Source of the DNA: Meandrina meandrites
Taxonomy: Eukaryota; Cnidaria; Anthozoa; Scleractinia; Meandrinidae
NCBI GenBank assembly: GCA_963693305.1
Contig: OY855903.1
Coordinates: 51,049,150 to 51,113,149, forward strand
DNA: 64,000 bases
Direction of reading: 5' to 3'
The notes beneath the pieces are model-generated. The model did no database searches, was not told the DNA's origin, and worked only from the letters and a program-made list of their open reading frames with translations. Of the stretch, positions 1 to 10,969 are shown one piece after another. Made by a program: the position numbers and the translations under genes. How positions within the stretch are numbered: the stretch's first letter is position 1; the number at the start of each line of letters is the position of its first letter.

Positions 1-520
1 CGTGTCAAATATTGTAATTTCTTGTGGAATCATCGAGTGAAATTCGAACAATGATGACCTATCTTAGATCTCCAGAAATGGTTGAAATGTAAGTCGAGTT
101 TCCGTTTATAAATACGATTTTAACTCTTTCATTTGAACTGTAATACATTTATATTGCCTTTTTCTTTATTTCTGATGGTTTTAGATACATCTGTGAGGCA
201 AGTTGATGAAACGCTTCGTCCTGACGAGTACCTCAAAATGGCGGCAAACATGAAGATCGTCGAAATTTGGCAAGTTTGCGCAGCTATAAATATTTCAATC
301 AGGCGAGACCACAAGGTTTCTTTCTGTAGTGACATTGTCTTATGTATCAACTTTTCGGCTGCGTTGGTTTGATTCAAATAGACCGTCTCACTTTTTCAAA
401 AATAAAGTTTGAATCTGATCCGTTTTCGCGTGTTTCATCAAGGTGTGTGATAGGAGTGTCGTTAATGTCTTGTTGCTGGCTTGATTCGAACGCAATGTTG
501 ATGAAGATCGGTGTGAGAAA
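1..520. repeat. Direct repeat, first copy (partner 10450..10969)
   Basis: Bases 1-520 match 10450-10969 almost base for base, with an offset of 10449. An AATAAA lies at 401-406 and again in the partner. The copies diverge after the stretch with TTGATTCGAA / TTGATTCAAA. This looks like the right edge of a preceding tRNA-cluster unit, giving a repeat period near 10.4 kb. Open frames of about 80 codons exist on both strands in both copies, but no protein family is recognised, so no gene is called. Confidence 0.85.
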
Positions 521-1344
521 TGTGGTGTTTTTTTGGTACAGAAGGTATTCGTTTTTGTTTAATTCATCTTGAAAGTTGTGGTAAATTTAATCCCTGACAT
601 TTTTCGTTACGGGCGCTCGTTGGGGTGAACCGAAAATCCTTAAAACTCGAAAAAAAAAAATGATCTTGTCAAGCGCATTGTGGTTTTAATATAAGTACAT
701 GAAAGTCTTGCAACACACAAGAAATAAGCGAAATCTATTTTTCAAGCCAGATCGACCAGACCGAAATTACAGAGACCGTCTCTTAAGAGCCGGTCTTAAA
801 TTTCAGTCTGACAAGAAAACAAGGAAACGCCCAAAGATTCTTAATAAGTGAATCTATTAACTATGTTTATTTCTTTGCTTGACATCTCTCGCACTGAACC
901 GCAGAGCCAGACGTGCGCGGCATTAACGTGTGACAACCAAGAGAAAAAATTTCTTAAAAAAAAATATGTGTATAGCATTTGCAGGTACAGCCAGTTCCAC
1001 AACTTCCGTTTATTGGGGAGATCCCCTACATCGTTCCCCGTATTTTTCCCCTTTTCCTTCCTTGGGTCGTAAACTTTTGTTTCTAATTCCTCTAACCAAT
1101 GCATAACTTAACTTGACGATGAAATTTTAAAAATGTCTACAAATGTGAAACGTATTGAAGCAATGGGTGATGAGATAATTACAGCTATGTCAAAAGCATG
1201 CGTTGCGAGCATTTTCTTATTTGAATTGTTAAAAAAAAACTAGAAAGCATTTGCTGTCCTTGAAATTATTACAAATAAACGCGGGCTCCTAGGAAACATG
1301 GGTTCTATGGCTGCCTGGACATCATATGAAAACGTTCGATACCT
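521..1344. other. Noncoding spacer; left edge of tRNA-cluster copy A near 838
   Basis: No gene is seen. From about 838 the sequence becomes nearly identical to copy B from about 52945, apart from small indels. That marks the left boundary of the duplicated tRNA cluster in this window. Confidence 0.5.
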
Positions 1345-1419
1345 CACCGCGATCTTGGTCACCGCGATTTTCATTACCGTGACCTTGCTTACCGCAATGG
1401 CGTTCACCACGATGTTCGT
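1345..1419. repeat. 15-bp minisatellite, five units
   Basis: Five consecutive 15-bp units of the type CACCGCGATNTTNGT are visible. The same array is present in copy B (about 53400-53476) and copy C (about 61682-61766, with a small insertion). It sits about 80 bp from the tRNA-Val gene. No function is evident. Confidence 0.8.
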
Positions 1420-1498
1420 CTAATTTTCTTATTTTTTTGTAATGTCTTAAAAGTTGCATTAAAAATTGGAAAAAAACATACTAAACAAAGGAAAAGCG

Positions 1499-1571
1499 TG
1501 TTTCCGGCCGGACTCGAACCGGCGACCTTCCGCGTGTGAGGCGGACGTGATAACCACTACACTACGGAAAC
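1499..1571 (-). tRNA. tRNA-Val (CAC)
   Basis: On the minus strand the 73-nt cloverleaf has a paired acceptor (GTTTCCG with CGGAAAC), a D arm, an anticodon arm TCCGC-CTCACAC-GCGGA with anticodon CAC, and a T arm with loop TTCGAGT. The internal B box GGTTCGAGTCC is intact. Orthologous copies lie at 53555-53627 and 61863-61935. Confidence 0.95.
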
Positions 1572-1990
1572 GACGGTGAATGGCACCAGTTCAGATTAGG
1601 AGGCCTTGTTGTATTCTAGAAATGTACCTTTCTTTGTAAGTCTATTCTTCCCCATTTTGGCAATAATTTATTTCTATAATTCTTATTCAGACATTTTTGT
1701 CAGATTCATGAAAATTTAGACGCGATCAGGCAGGCAGAGAGATAATAAGATATATTAAAATTGTCGTAATTAGCTTTCTTAACAAGAAACCCTGTGGGTT
1801 CAAAGATTCGCCTTGGAAAGTGAGTGCTTTACGATAAAAATTTCACTGCTTTTTTGGTAGAAAAGTCATTGTGTTATCCTATAGCGCCACAGTCAAGGTC
1901 AATTGTGTAGTTTTACTCATTTGAAACTAAGAAATGCAATTTTTGTAAGGTACGTAAGGTTCAAAATATATACAAAAAAGATTCATTAAA

Positions 1991-2064
1991 AGGCACCGAT
2001 GGGATTTGAACCCATGACCTTCTGTTTACTAGACAGGCGCTCTAACCAACTGAGCTACGGCGCC
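1991..2064 (-). tRNA. tRNA-Thr (AGT)
   Basis: The 74-nt minus-strand cloverleaf has acceptor GGCGCCG paired with CGGTGCC, anticodon loop CTAGTAA with anticodon AGT, and T loop TTCAAAT. All stems pair. It is repeated at 54046-54119 and, with acceptor changes, at 62812-62885. Confidence 0.95.
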
Positions 2065-3167
2065 ATATGCATATGTTATTAGCAACGTGGTTAAAGTTCA
2101 CTCAAATTGAAGATTAGTTCTTTGAAGTACTTTATGTCAAGTGTTTGGCACACTTCTCAGCAATAAGCGAGGCTTCATTAATTCGAATTAAGGTCTCCGA
2201 GGACTTATTCATGGGTGCCAAAGGCTCTGATTCATTGATCGGTCCAGTCCAAGCAAACGATGAGCCAGTAAAGTGGCTGTTCTTTTCTTATGGCCTCGCC
2301 ACACCAATTGAGTCTGGCTGACCAATCCACCCACCTACAATCGCATCCAGAAAAGCCTTTGTTAGCCAGGGTACAGAAACATTTTCATAAAGTTAAAAGT
2401 AAATAAGGATACGGACGAGTAATTATGGTCTTATCATTTTTTTGCTCCTACCAAATAACGAAGTGGAGAAATTACATTGGTCCTCAATATCTAAATTTTG
2501 TTGATCGCAATTAACATAAATTAATACGTTTGAAAGAGTGCGTTGACAACTTGTGACATTCTTCGTCTTTTATTTGCACTTACTTAATTTTTACCTCGTT
2601 TTTTGGAAATGTTGCACCATAGCATTGGTTCTCTGTCACTATTTTTCCCTGTAGCGGTTTGTAGGGGTAACGTGCCCAGCTTTGGTGCATATAAGCTTTG
2701 GATGTAACTTTATCCGTGTTTGCTGTATCCTATAGACTTGCTACAAGTCGACCTCACGAGTTTAAATAGTGCTTTTGGCCATAATCAAGGCGAAGGACTT
2801 TATTGAAAGTCTATGTATCCTACTGATGTGTCAAATAAATGCATATCTTGGGCCTGGCTGTCCAACACGGCCATGCATCACAATCTTGACGTGTGTACGT
2901 GTTTGATTGTGTCGTGAAGGCAAAATTGGGTCCATCCTATCGCGACCTTTTGAACTGAAAAGGAAAAATAAATAAATGTTAGTACTATCTATTCACAGGC
3001 ATATAAAGCCTGTCAATCAAGACGTTACAAATTACAACGAAAACGACATTTTGCGTTAACAAAACATCGATAGCAGTAACTAACCCGCGTCTCAAAAAAG
3101 CAAATCCACCATATGCAAAACGTCGAAATCCACCCGACATCATCTCCTAGTCCAAAAATGTTTTTTT
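2065..3167. other. Conserved spacer between tRNA-Thr and tRNA-Pro, no gene recognised
   Basis: About 1.1 kb of noncoding sequence is shared with copies B and C. A 71-codon frame that is open in B and C (54187-54402 and 62953-63168, minus strand) is shifted here by one base in an A run. This argues against a protein. No snRNA, 5S rRNA or 7SL signature was recognised. Confidence 0.5.
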
Positions 3168-3238
3168 GGGCCTGTCCGGGAGTCGAACCCGGGACCTCTC
3201 GCACCTAAGCGAGAATCATGCCACTAGACCAACAGGGC
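3168..3238 (-). pseudogene. tRNA-Pro (AGG-like), anticodon loop one base short
   Basis: The minus strand resembles the intact tRNA-Pro at 5475. The anticodon stem CTCGC/GCGAG encloses only six bases (TTAGGT) instead of seven. The 5' acceptor has a change (GCCCTGT instead of GGCCTGT) that breaks pairing. The D and T arms are intact. It is probably a recently damaged tRNA-Pro gene; a functional gene with a non-standard loop is less likely. Confidence 0.7.
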
Positions 3239-3461
3239 AAGCTTGAAGAAATAGTTTTTGATAAAGGCGTTAATTTGCTACTCCTCTGATTCGCTGATAG
3301 TGTGACACCTGTTCTGTGTCGTGCTATCCAGAGCTGACTGCCTCTTCCGTCATTCAGTTCTAACAGAAAATAAATTTCCTAGCCGAGTTTCATCAACATA
3401 ATGAAATGTGATGAACTCTCAACCCCTTATCACTTAAAAAAATGCTCAAAGATACTAACAA

Positions 3462-3521
<60 letters not shown>

Positions 3522-3535
3522 ACCACCCGGGGGCG
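3462..3535 (+). tRNA. tRNA-Asn (GTT)
   Basis: The 74-nt plus-strand cloverleaf has anticodon arm TTCGG-CTGTTAA-CCGAA with anticodon GTT, T arm GGTGG-TTCAAGA-CCACC, and acceptor GTCTCCG opposite CGGGGGC with G-T pairs. Copy B (55490-55563) keeps a more standard T loop (TTCAAGC), so this copy may be slightly degraded. Confidence 0.9.
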
Positions 3536-4078
3536 TTGCATTTGGCTTTAGTCAATAGAAAAATCATACCAATAGTTACTATCATGTTGTTCTACTTAAG
3601 AATATATTTAAGAAAAACTCGAGCTCCTTTTCGAACATTCATTGCCATTCTCCACTCCTTTCCCTTTTGTGTTACTTCTGAGTTCTTTTACGGTCGCTGT
3701 TTAGATAATTTTAGGTGTGAATTAAAAAAGGAGAAAAGCAAGTCTTGAAAGAAAAGTAGCGCCTAGTAATATTAAAGAATGTTTACTGAAGACGAGTCAT
3801 GAGGCCAACGCATTGCCAAATTTCAAGATGGAAGTTGCAAATACTCATTAGTAGTATAGTGAAAAGTGATAGGAGTCTTCGTGGCGCTATCGTAACTAGA
3901 TATTGAAAAAACATACTGTTTTTGCTTAGGGGATATCATTCAGAGAATTAATCGTTTGATTAACTTTGTTTAAACAACAACAACAACAACAACAACAAAA
4001 GACTTAAACGATCCCCAAACTCTTATTCACTAACAAAACGCTCTCATAGAAAATATAGAAAAGTAAAATTTCGAATAG
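3536..4078. other. Spacer with a CAA microsatellite
   Basis: No gene is seen. A run of about nine CAA units occupies roughly 3974-4000. The sequence TCGTAACTAGATATTG near 3890-3905 is the paralogous empty site for the SINE at 5026-5322. Confidence 0.6.
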
Positions 4079-4151
4079 TGGTCCGTGCGAGGCTTGAACT
4101 CACGACCTTGGCGTTATCAGCACCACGCTCTGCCGAGTGAGCTAACTGGCC
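4079..4151 (-). pseudogene. tRNA-Ile (GAT), acceptor stem damaged
   Basis: The minus strand matches the intact tRNA-Ile at 6410-6482. Anticodon loop CTGATAA gives GAT and the T loop is TTCAAGC. The 5' acceptor (GGCCAGT) pairs poorly with CGGACC, with two mismatches, and the D arm has a C for G change. It is likely decaying, though the internal promoter is largely intact. Confidence 0.65.
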
Positions 4152-4328
4152 AGACGCTGATAGGTAAGTTTTGAGAATATTTATATCAGATGCGAACTCC
4201 AAGAAGGCTTTGTATTTTGTTTACAATCCTTCAGGGAGATAGCGCGTGGTTAATCAAATACATATTAGCAGGCATATGTTCAGATGTTTTAATTAGTAAA
4301 GTCAAAAAAATAGCGTAGCGTGTAATAA

Positions 4329-4388
4329 GGTATTGATCCCGGTCGTACTTGTGAAAAGCAAGTGCTCTACTATCTGATCAATCTTCCT
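4329..4388 (-). pseudogene. tRNA-Ala-like relic
   Basis: The minus strand keeps an AGATAGTAGAGCACTTGC core resembling the D and anticodon arms of the local tRNA-Ala genes. The D-arm 5' half, acceptor and T stem are lost. Related relics are at 6669-6727 and 56139-56183; the last keeps a TTTGCA anticodon region, suggesting descent from tRNA-Ala (TGC). Confidence 0.5.
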
Positions 4389-4734
4389 CTTCATTGATGG
4401 CAAAGAGAGCAAACGACCTCAATCCTTTGTTTCAGCAAAAAGGCGCATGCTCTGCACAGTGGCTGCACTGCAAAGTTTTTCCCCGTAAACTCGTACCAAG
4501 AGTCCTCGTTCCTTACTGCGCAAGCTTGACCGAACAAGCAACTCTCGAAAGTTCCGTTTTGATTGGTTTTAAACAGCAGTATTACAAACACTCGCCATCA
4601 AACCGCAAGTGTTGACACGTTCGTATTTCCTTGGGGTGACGTATTCGTCGCCCACAAGGCAGAGTATTCTCTTGGGAGTTAAAACTGAGAACTGACTGAT
4701 CAATCCACGGAGTGAAATTAAGCCCACTACAGTA

Positions 4735-4812
4735 CAGTAATAGCCCGTGTATAAGAACCTGAATTTTTCAATTTAGCCTAAATAGGTTCTTATATAAATG
4801 GTACTTAAATAA
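4735..4812. mobile_element. Truncated TA-flanked MITE (same family as 56456..56898)
   Basis: It begins with CAGTAATAGCCCGTGTATAA directly after a TA, as does the full element at 56456-56898. It loses homology after about 75 bp. The opposite TIR is absent. Confidence 0.7.
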
Positions 4813-5025
4813 TGAAAAATAATTGTACGGTCGCTGATTAGATAATATTAGGTGTGAATGATGAAGAAAAAAAATGAGGAAAAAGGAGGAAGCAGGTCTT
4901 GAAAGAAAAGTTGCGCCTAGAAATATTAAAGAATGTTTACATTAGACGTGAGGCCAACGCATTGCCAAATTTTAAGAATCAAGTTGCAAATGCTCATAAG
5001 TAGTACAGTGACGCTATCATAACTA

Positions 5026-5322
5026 GGTAAAGTCTGCGTCAAGCCTACAAAGTGGCTCATACCGCCGGAGCTTATCCCGGTTTCCGTAGCATTAAGCGAC
5101 TAGGAGTATTTCTACTCCCCCCTGGATGGGATGCTAGTCCATCGCAGGGTTACCCCCAGCAGTATTTCGCCGGTACCCATTTATACACCTGGGTGGAGAG
5201 AAGCACTATGAGAGTAACGTGTCTTGCCTAAGAACACAACACAATGGTCCCGACTAGGGCTCGAACCCGGACAGTTCGATCCGGAGTCCAGCGCACTAAC
5301 CATTAGGCCACCGCGCCACCCA
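5026..5322 (-). mobile_element. tRNA-derived SINE with a TAACTAG target duplication
   Basis: Read on the minus strand it starts with a tRNA-like head (GGCGCGGTGGCCTAATGG, then GGGTTCGAGCCC as B box). A conserved core of about 200 bp follows, ending near CTTTACC. A near-identical copy is at 49191-49485 and a diverged one at 17556-17815. TAACTAG flanks both sides. The paralogous positions 3881-3915 and about 55913-55935 lack the insert, so the boundaries are supported by empty sites. Confidence 0.9.
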
Positions 5323-5474
5323 CGCGCCTCCTAACTAGATAGTGAAAAAACATGCTGCTGTTGCTTAGGGCATATCATTCAGAGAATTAATCGTTTGATC
5401 AGCTTTTCCGAAATAGACTGGTACCCGTCATCGTCATAACTACTCTTTAATTCACAATGAATGATAGTATGAAA

Positions 5475-5546
5475 GGCCTGTTGGTCTAGTGGCATGATTC
5501 TCGCTTTGGGTGCGAGAGGTCCCGGGTTCGACTCCCGGACAGGCCC
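5475..5546 (+). tRNA. tRNA-Pro (TGG)
   Basis: The 72-nt plus-strand cloverleaf has acceptor GGCCTGT with ACAGGCC, anticodon stem CTCGC/GCGAG with loop TTTGGGT (anticodon TGG), T loop TTCGACT, and both internal promoter boxes. This is the only fully intact tRNA-Pro in the window. Confidence 0.95.
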
Positions 5547-5840
5547 TGTTAAACCCTATTTCCAAATGATTTCCACAAAGTTATGCCGCCATAATAAAAT
5601 GTCCATTTAATTTTTATGCAAAAAGTCGCAATAGCCTTTTAGACTACAATACTCCTTTTCCATTTTGTTTTTTTCTTTTCTTTTCTGAAAAAAAACTAGT
5701 TCTGTCTACAACAGGCATGAAAAAAAATAAGCAAGATAAACCCGTTTTGATAATCTTATGAAAAATAAATTTAACAAAATACTGTTATTGTACGTATAAA
5801 AAAAATACTTGTTGAGCTGCTAAGGTTATAAAATCGACAC

Positions 5841-5912
5841 GGAGAATCCGGATATTTATCCTGATACTTCCTGCATGCTAAGCAGGTGCTCTACAATTTG
5901 AGCTATTGCCTC
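5841..5912 (-). pseudogene. tRNA-Ala (AGC), decayed
   Basis: The minus strand retains the tRNA-Ala outline with anticodon loop TTAGCAT. The 5' acceptor (TGAGGCAA in place of GGGGAAT) no longer pairs with ATTCTCC, and the D and T arms carry substitutions. A further-decayed inverted copy of this Pro-Ala pair lies at 59917-60327. Confidence 0.8.
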
Positions 5913-6409
5913 AGACATGACTGTTATCTATTGCAACTTGTGAAAATAAACTTACCTGGAAAATGTCCATGTATGTAACTGGAATAAATTTCAAGTACCT
6001 ACTCTACGAAAGAGTTTTTTCCTTAAAAAGAGAACAAGCTAATTTTAAGAAAGATCTGTCACTAAGAACTACCTAGTTTCGTCTTTTGTTTGCCTAACCA
6101 CGTGGAGAAATCCAACATGGCCTTTATTGGCTCGATGTAACAGATTGTTTTTCGTTCCATTCCTAATAAAAATACACATTCGGAGTTCAAAAATGAAAAG
6201 AAATTATGCATAAGAATACTAGTCATTTTTTTTGTCGGGCCAGTTTCAATAGACCTCTATGGCGGAACCGCGGAGTCTCCAGATATGAGTTATTTTAATA
6301 AAAGGAATAAAATTTGTTTTAGCAAAAAAGACTTAAACCATCCCCAAACTCTTATTCACTAACAAAAATCTCTCATAGAAAATATAAAAAAGAAAAATAG
6401 CGATCGATG

Positions 6410-6482
6410 TGGTCCGTGTGAGGCTCGAACTTACGACCTTGGCGTTATCAGCACCACGCTCTGCCGACTGAGCTAACGGACC
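6410..6482 (-). tRNA. tRNA-Ile (GAT)
   Basis: The 73-nt minus-strand cloverleaf has acceptor GGTCCGT with ACGGACC and discriminator A, D arm GCTCAGTCGGCAGAGC, anticodon loop CTGATAA (GAT) and T loop TTCGAGC. One A-C mismatch lies in the T stem. It is the best Ile copy here. Confidence 0.85.
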
Positions 6483-6668
6483 AGGTGGTGCTCAAAAGAC
6501 GTGAGAATATTTATATCAGATGCAAACTTCAACAATGCTTTGTACTTTGTTCACAATGCTTTAGGTAGATGTGCTTTAGGGTGGCGGATCGTATCTATTT
6601 TAGGGGGTGTATGATCAGATTTTTTAATTCGTAAAGTCAAAGAAATAGCGTAGCGAGTAATAAGGTAT

Positions 6669-6727
6669 TGATCCCGGTAGTACTTCCTGTGTGCAAACCA
6701 AGTGCTCTATCATCTGATCTATCTTCC
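6669..6727 (-). pseudogene. tRNA-Ala-like relic
   Basis: This is a second copy of the relic at 4329-4388, again 3' of a tRNA-Ile copy. The Ile-relic pair was therefore duplicated together within copy A. The acceptor stem is gone. Confidence 0.5.
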
Positions 6728-7485
6728 TCTTCATTGATGGCAAAGACAGCAAACGACCTCAATCCTTTGTTTCAACAAAAAAGGCGCATGCTCTGCACAG
6801 TGGCTGCACTGTGAAGTTTTTTCCCGTAAACTCGTACCTAGAGTCCTCGTTCCTTACTGCGCAAGCTTGAGAGAGCATGCGACTCTCAAAAGTTCCGTTG
6901 CAGGATCACGTTTGATTGGTTTTAAAAAACAGTAGAAATGACCGGAAGTAAAATACCATGGTTTTCATTGAGCCATGCTTTTGAATGCTAAGCATGGGCA
7001 TTTCAACCGGAAGTCCAATATTTTCGGACTTCCAAGGTCGCTTGCATTCTCGTCCCCCATAGCCCTTTTCGCTTCTCTTAGCCGGCAGGGCCTTGGCACG
7101 AGAATCGACGAGCTGTGAGGACAAAGGATTTCCAACCCTAGATTCTATGACTTCCCGTCTTCATGTATGCAGTCGTGATGTTTCTAAAGACTGTGTGGGA
7201 CAGTCATGCCGTTTTTTAATACCGCTCAAGATTTCTTTGTTTCAAACGGCCAGTTAAAAAAAAAATCGAATTAATTCAAAAATCCTATGTCCCCAGAGCC
7301 CTTCGTTTCTTGTGTCAAGGCCCCAGCCGGCTAAGAGTAGTGAAAAGGGTTATAGGGACGAAAATGAGCAGCCGCATGCTTTTGTCTTGGCCGCTAAGTC
7401 GCGAGGGGATTGGTGAGAAGTCGAGGACGCTGGCGGCATTCGCGAGCGAGTGATATTTTAACGGCGTGAGATGTGTTTGTGCACG
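6728..7485. other. Spacer; last 115 bp shared with sequence upstream of 57091
   Basis: No gene is seen. The stretch around 7372-7485 (CTTTTGTCTTGGCCGCTAAG onward) is repeated at 56977-57090, immediately upstream of tRNA-Ala in both places. Confidence 0.5.
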
Positions 7486-7558
7486 GGGGAATTAGCTCAA
7501 ATGGGAGAGCGCCCGCTTAGCATGCGGGAGGTACCGGGATCGACACCCGGATTCTCCA
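7486..7558 (+). tRNA. tRNA-Ala (AGC)
   Basis: The 73-nt plus-strand cloverleaf has acceptor GGGGAAT with ATTCTCC plus A, anticodon stem CCCGC/GCGGG with loop TTAGCAT (AGC), and T arm CCGGG/CCCGG with loop ATCGACA. The D loop carries GGGA where sister genes have GGTA. Confidence 0.9.
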
Positions 7559-9732
7559 TTTTCTCCTTTTTACGACTGTTTTTGCGTATGCAAAACGGGA
7601 GTTACGGATTGAGGGGCGATTTGAAGCCATCCTTCCTTCACTCCTTCACTCGGTCATCTGTAAACAAAAGGCCGTTGACAGATGGTTGGCAGACCTACAT
7701 GTAACGCCACTCTCATTTTGACGTTGCGGTTTATTAAGACCGATGACAGACCACTGTACTTTACGCGCTGATGGTTTTGTTTTGATGGGTATGTGATGAT
7801 AATTTGAAAATCGATTGTGAACATATTTTATTTTTATTTTACTTTAAATCAGGTGTGTTGTTTCTGCCCTATAGAAAAATTAACAGAATTTTCTAAAGTT
7901 TGCGTGTGACGGTGAAAGCGAAATTGAAAGTGAAGTTTGCGTAATCGGTATCTGACAGAAGATTATCAGTGTCACGCGACAAAGGTCAACCTAGCCGATT
8001 TCAAAATAAATTTTATGCGACGCTTAATCTTTACAGCAATCAAAGAATGCAAGATAAAACCTATCATGCTCATGGCACTATCAAAACACATTCCGGAAAT
8101 TGAACGTTAATCGTAAACGCTGTACAGAGAAAAGAGTATACACACGCTAGCACGAAAACACGCAAACTTGAATTTGTCTGCTTGGAGCTTGCTTCTTTTA
8201 CTCCCAATGCAAATCACAATGAAACACAACGTAAATCCGTATAGATCTTTACAAGTGATGCACGTTCGACTTCGACGATTGAATTCGTCACTTGTTAAAT
8301 AGAAGCTACAAGAAGGAACAATTGCATCGTGTGCTTCACAGCGACAACCTAAATCAACGCATTTCAAACAACTTTTATAGGCCTCGGAGTTAAGAAGTAC
8401 CCTTGCTGAGTTTTATAACCCACAACAGATAAATGTTCATCGCATGCAAGCAAAATCATCAGCACAGGTCGCAGTGGAGAACACTCGAGTTTCAACGACG
8501 AGATAAAATCTGGAGCGAGATTTATTCCTAGCAGAAGACTACCTATCCCAAAAGCCAGAGGACCCTACCGCAAGTAAAGAAGGAACAACAAAACTCACAG
8601 TACAAGCAACCAAAATAGCGGTCGCAGAAGACAGGCAAAGTCATATTTTAAAAGCATATTAAAATAAAAGACGATGTGCGGATCGTTAAAAGTGATCATA
8701 TGTTTTCAAACACGAATAGAAAAATACATAGAAGAAAACAACTTGCCCCCAAAGTTATCCAGATATACACGCAATCGAATTCCACCAAAAAGTCGTTCCA
8801 CGTACCATTGAGTTCACCACAAAAATCAGAATTATCAGTGTCACGCGACAAAGGTCAACGCAGCCGATTTTAAAATAAATTTTATGCGACGTTAATCTTC
8901 ACAGCAATCAAGGCACGCAAGATCATGCTCATGGCACTATCAAAACACATTCCGGAAATTGAACGTCAATCGTACACGCTGTACAGGAAAAAGAGTGTAC
9001 ACATGCTAGCACGAAAACACGCAAACTTGAATTTGTCTGCTTGGAGCTTGCTTCTTTTACAACCAATGCAAAACAAAATGAAAAACAACGTAAATACGTA
9101 TAGATCTTTACAAGTGATGCACGTTCGACTTTGACGATTTAATTCGTCACTTGTTAAATAAAAGCGACAAGAACTCGCACGAACACATTAAATGATGAAG
9201 TCATCGCTTAAAAAACAGTCGTGGCCCAATAGGGCCTTTTGGTTTCCAATATGCAGCGAGTAATCAGAACCCTACAACAAGCACAAACAGGGCGACAAGA
9301 AGCACAATTTTTCGATTATACAAGGCAAAATTAAACATTTTATATCTATCCCACCTATCGCGTCATTTGTCAGTTTATTTTCGATAAAATCTTAGCATGG
9401 CAACAACGAACATTAAGAAAACTCCTTGTAAATTTTCATCACCAGAGTTTCCATTTCTTAGGAGAAATAAAGCCGCCATGTCGACAACTTCTAACTATCC
9501 GCTTATCAGTTGCAATGACAACTCTCTCAGGCACTTTCATTCTGGCATATATACATACTTTTATAAAATCATTCATAAAATAATAATGTTTAGACATTTT
9601 TCGTTTTTCAATGCCCTGCAAGGACGTTAACGTCGCTTGAAGGTTCTAAAAAGCAGGGATGAGCGGGAAAAGAACAGTATCCCTGGCTTGTAACGGCGGA
9701 TATGTACTGGTTTGAGTACAAAACTCTAAATT
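7559..9732. other. Spacer between opposed tRNA-Ala genes, with an internal duplication
   Basis: No protein gene is recognised. A direct duplication of about 330 bp is present (separate entry). The last 480 bp or so recur reverse-complemented at 57164-57690, showing an inversion in copy B. Confidence 0.5.
7968..9165. repeat. Direct repeat pair, about 330 bp each (7968-8300 and 8836-9165)
   Basis: Both arms start with GTGTCACGCGACAAAGGTCA and run through TTCCGGAAATTGAACG, CTAGCACGAAAACACGCAAA and the GATGCACGTTCGACTT stretch, with a few substitutions and short indels. The intervening 535 bp is unique. Short open frames across both copies are not conserved in length, so it is treated as noncoding. 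Confidence 0.8.
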
Positions 9733-9805
9733 TGGAGAATCCGGGTATCGATCCCGGTACATCCCGCATGCGAAGCGGGCGCTCTACCATTTGAGCTAAT
9801 TCCCC
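9733..9805 (-). tRNA. tRNA-Ala (CGC)
   Basis: The 73-nt minus-strand cloverleaf has acceptor GGGGAAT with ATTCTCC, anticodon loop TTCGCAT (CGC) and T loop ATCGATA. It faces the tRNA-Ala at 7486, forming an inverted pair. With AGC at 7486 and TGC at 57091, three Ala isoacceptors come from one near-identical sequence. Confidence 0.92.
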
Positions 9806-10036
9806 GTGTATACACGGGAGGAAATAGATCGCTTAATTTACAGTGACACCAAAAATCCCGACACAACTGATAGTCTTTTCACAACAAGATGAACACCGTA
9901 AAAAAAAAAAAAAACAATTTTTTCTTTCGTTTTTTTTTTTCGTTCGAACACTTCAGCTTTAAAGTCCAAAGCAATGTTTGATCATCATAATTTCAATTAA
10001 AATTAGTCAGTGTGAAACAGAAAAGGAGGTAATTAT

Positions 10037-10113
10037 TGGAGAATCGATCCGGGTATCGATCCCGGTATTTCCCGCATGCTAAGCGGGGGCTCTACCATTT
10101 AAGCTAATTCCCC
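10037..10113 (-). pseudogene. tRNA-Ala (AGC) with a 4-bp duplication in the 3' acceptor side
   Basis: The minus strand is a tRNA-Ala with anticodon loop TTAGCAT. Between the T stem and acceptor it reads GGATCGATTCTCC where sister genes read GGATTCTCC, a four-base tandem duplication. The D-arm stem is also altered. It is probably non-functional. Confidence 0.7.
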
Positions 10114-10247
10114 AGCTCACGACTTGTAAGTTTTAATTAAACATTACCTTAAGGGGCCTAACGCACCTGCCTTTTCCATTTTTAAAATTATATAACTATC
10201 AATTGCTGCCAAAAATTGTAACAGTGGCACGAAAAACGCGTTTATAC

Positions 10248-10314
<67 letters not shown>

Positions 10315-10315
10315 T
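10248..10315. repeat. TTTC microsatellite
   Basis: About 17 perfect TTTC units. The paralogous site in copy B (about 58459-58474) has only three to four units. Homology between copies A and B ends here. Confidence 0.95.
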
Positions 10316-10449
10316 AGTTATTCTAAGTCGGTTGTTGTTCGACGTTCAACGTTTTGCAATGGAAATTCTTCGCTGTGTACCAGCAAGGAAGGAAAAGGAC
10401 GACGTTTCTACCTTAACCTGATTCATATGCTTCATCAGGTAAAAGTTTG

Positions 10450-10969
10450 CGTGTCAAATATTGTAATTTCTTGTGGAATCATCGAGAGAAATTCGAACAA
10501 TGATGACCTATCTTAGATCTCCAGAAATGGTTGAAATGTAGGTCGAGTTTCCGCTTATAAACACGATTTTAACTCTTTCATTTGAACTGTAATACATTTA
10601 TATTGCCTTTTTCTTTATTTCTGATGGTTTTAGATACATCTGTGAGGCAAGTTGATGAAACGCTTCGTCCTGACGAGTACCTCAAAATGGCGGCAAACAT
10701 GAAGATCGTCGAAATTTGGCAAGTTTGCGCAGCTATAAATATTTCAATCAGGCGAGACCACAAGGTTTCTTTCTGTAGTGACATTGTCTTATGTATCAAC
10801 TTTTCGGCTGCGTTGGTTTGATTCAAATAGACCGTCTCACTTTTTCAAAAATAAAGTTTGAATCTGATCCGTTTTCGCGTGTTTCATCAAGGTGTGTGAT
10901 AGGGGTGTCGTTAATGTCTTGTTGCTGGCTTGATTCAAAGTCAATGTTCCTGAAAGTCGGTGTGATAAA
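10450..10969. repeat. Direct repeat, second copy (partner 1..520)
   Basis: This is nearly identical to 1-520, including AATAAA in the same context. It marks the right edge of the tandem tRNA unit. No product is recognised. Confidence 0.85.

Larger units (their letters stand above)
838..10250. repeat. tRNA-rich segmental repeat, copy A
   Basis: The order is Val(-), Thr(-), Pro(-), Asn(+), Ile(-), SINE, Pro(+), Ala(-, decayed), Ile(-), Ala(+), Ala(-), Ala(-, decayed). The first part recurs in the same order and orientation as copy B (52945-58460) and copy C (61398 to the window end). Spacers are conserved about as well as the tRNA genes, which points to recent segmental duplication rather than selection on tRNAs alone. 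The homology ends near the TTTC microsatellite at 10248. Confidence 0.8.

Noticed and set aside
129..377. Overlapping ~80-codon frames on both strands, repeated at 10578-10826
   Set aside because: Identity reflects the duplicated segment itself; both strands are equally open and no family is recognised.
4391..4615. Overlapping short frames on both strands near the tRNA-Ile copy
   Set aside because: Recurs only as part of the tRNA segmental repeat (near 56190) with frame changes; noncoding spacer.
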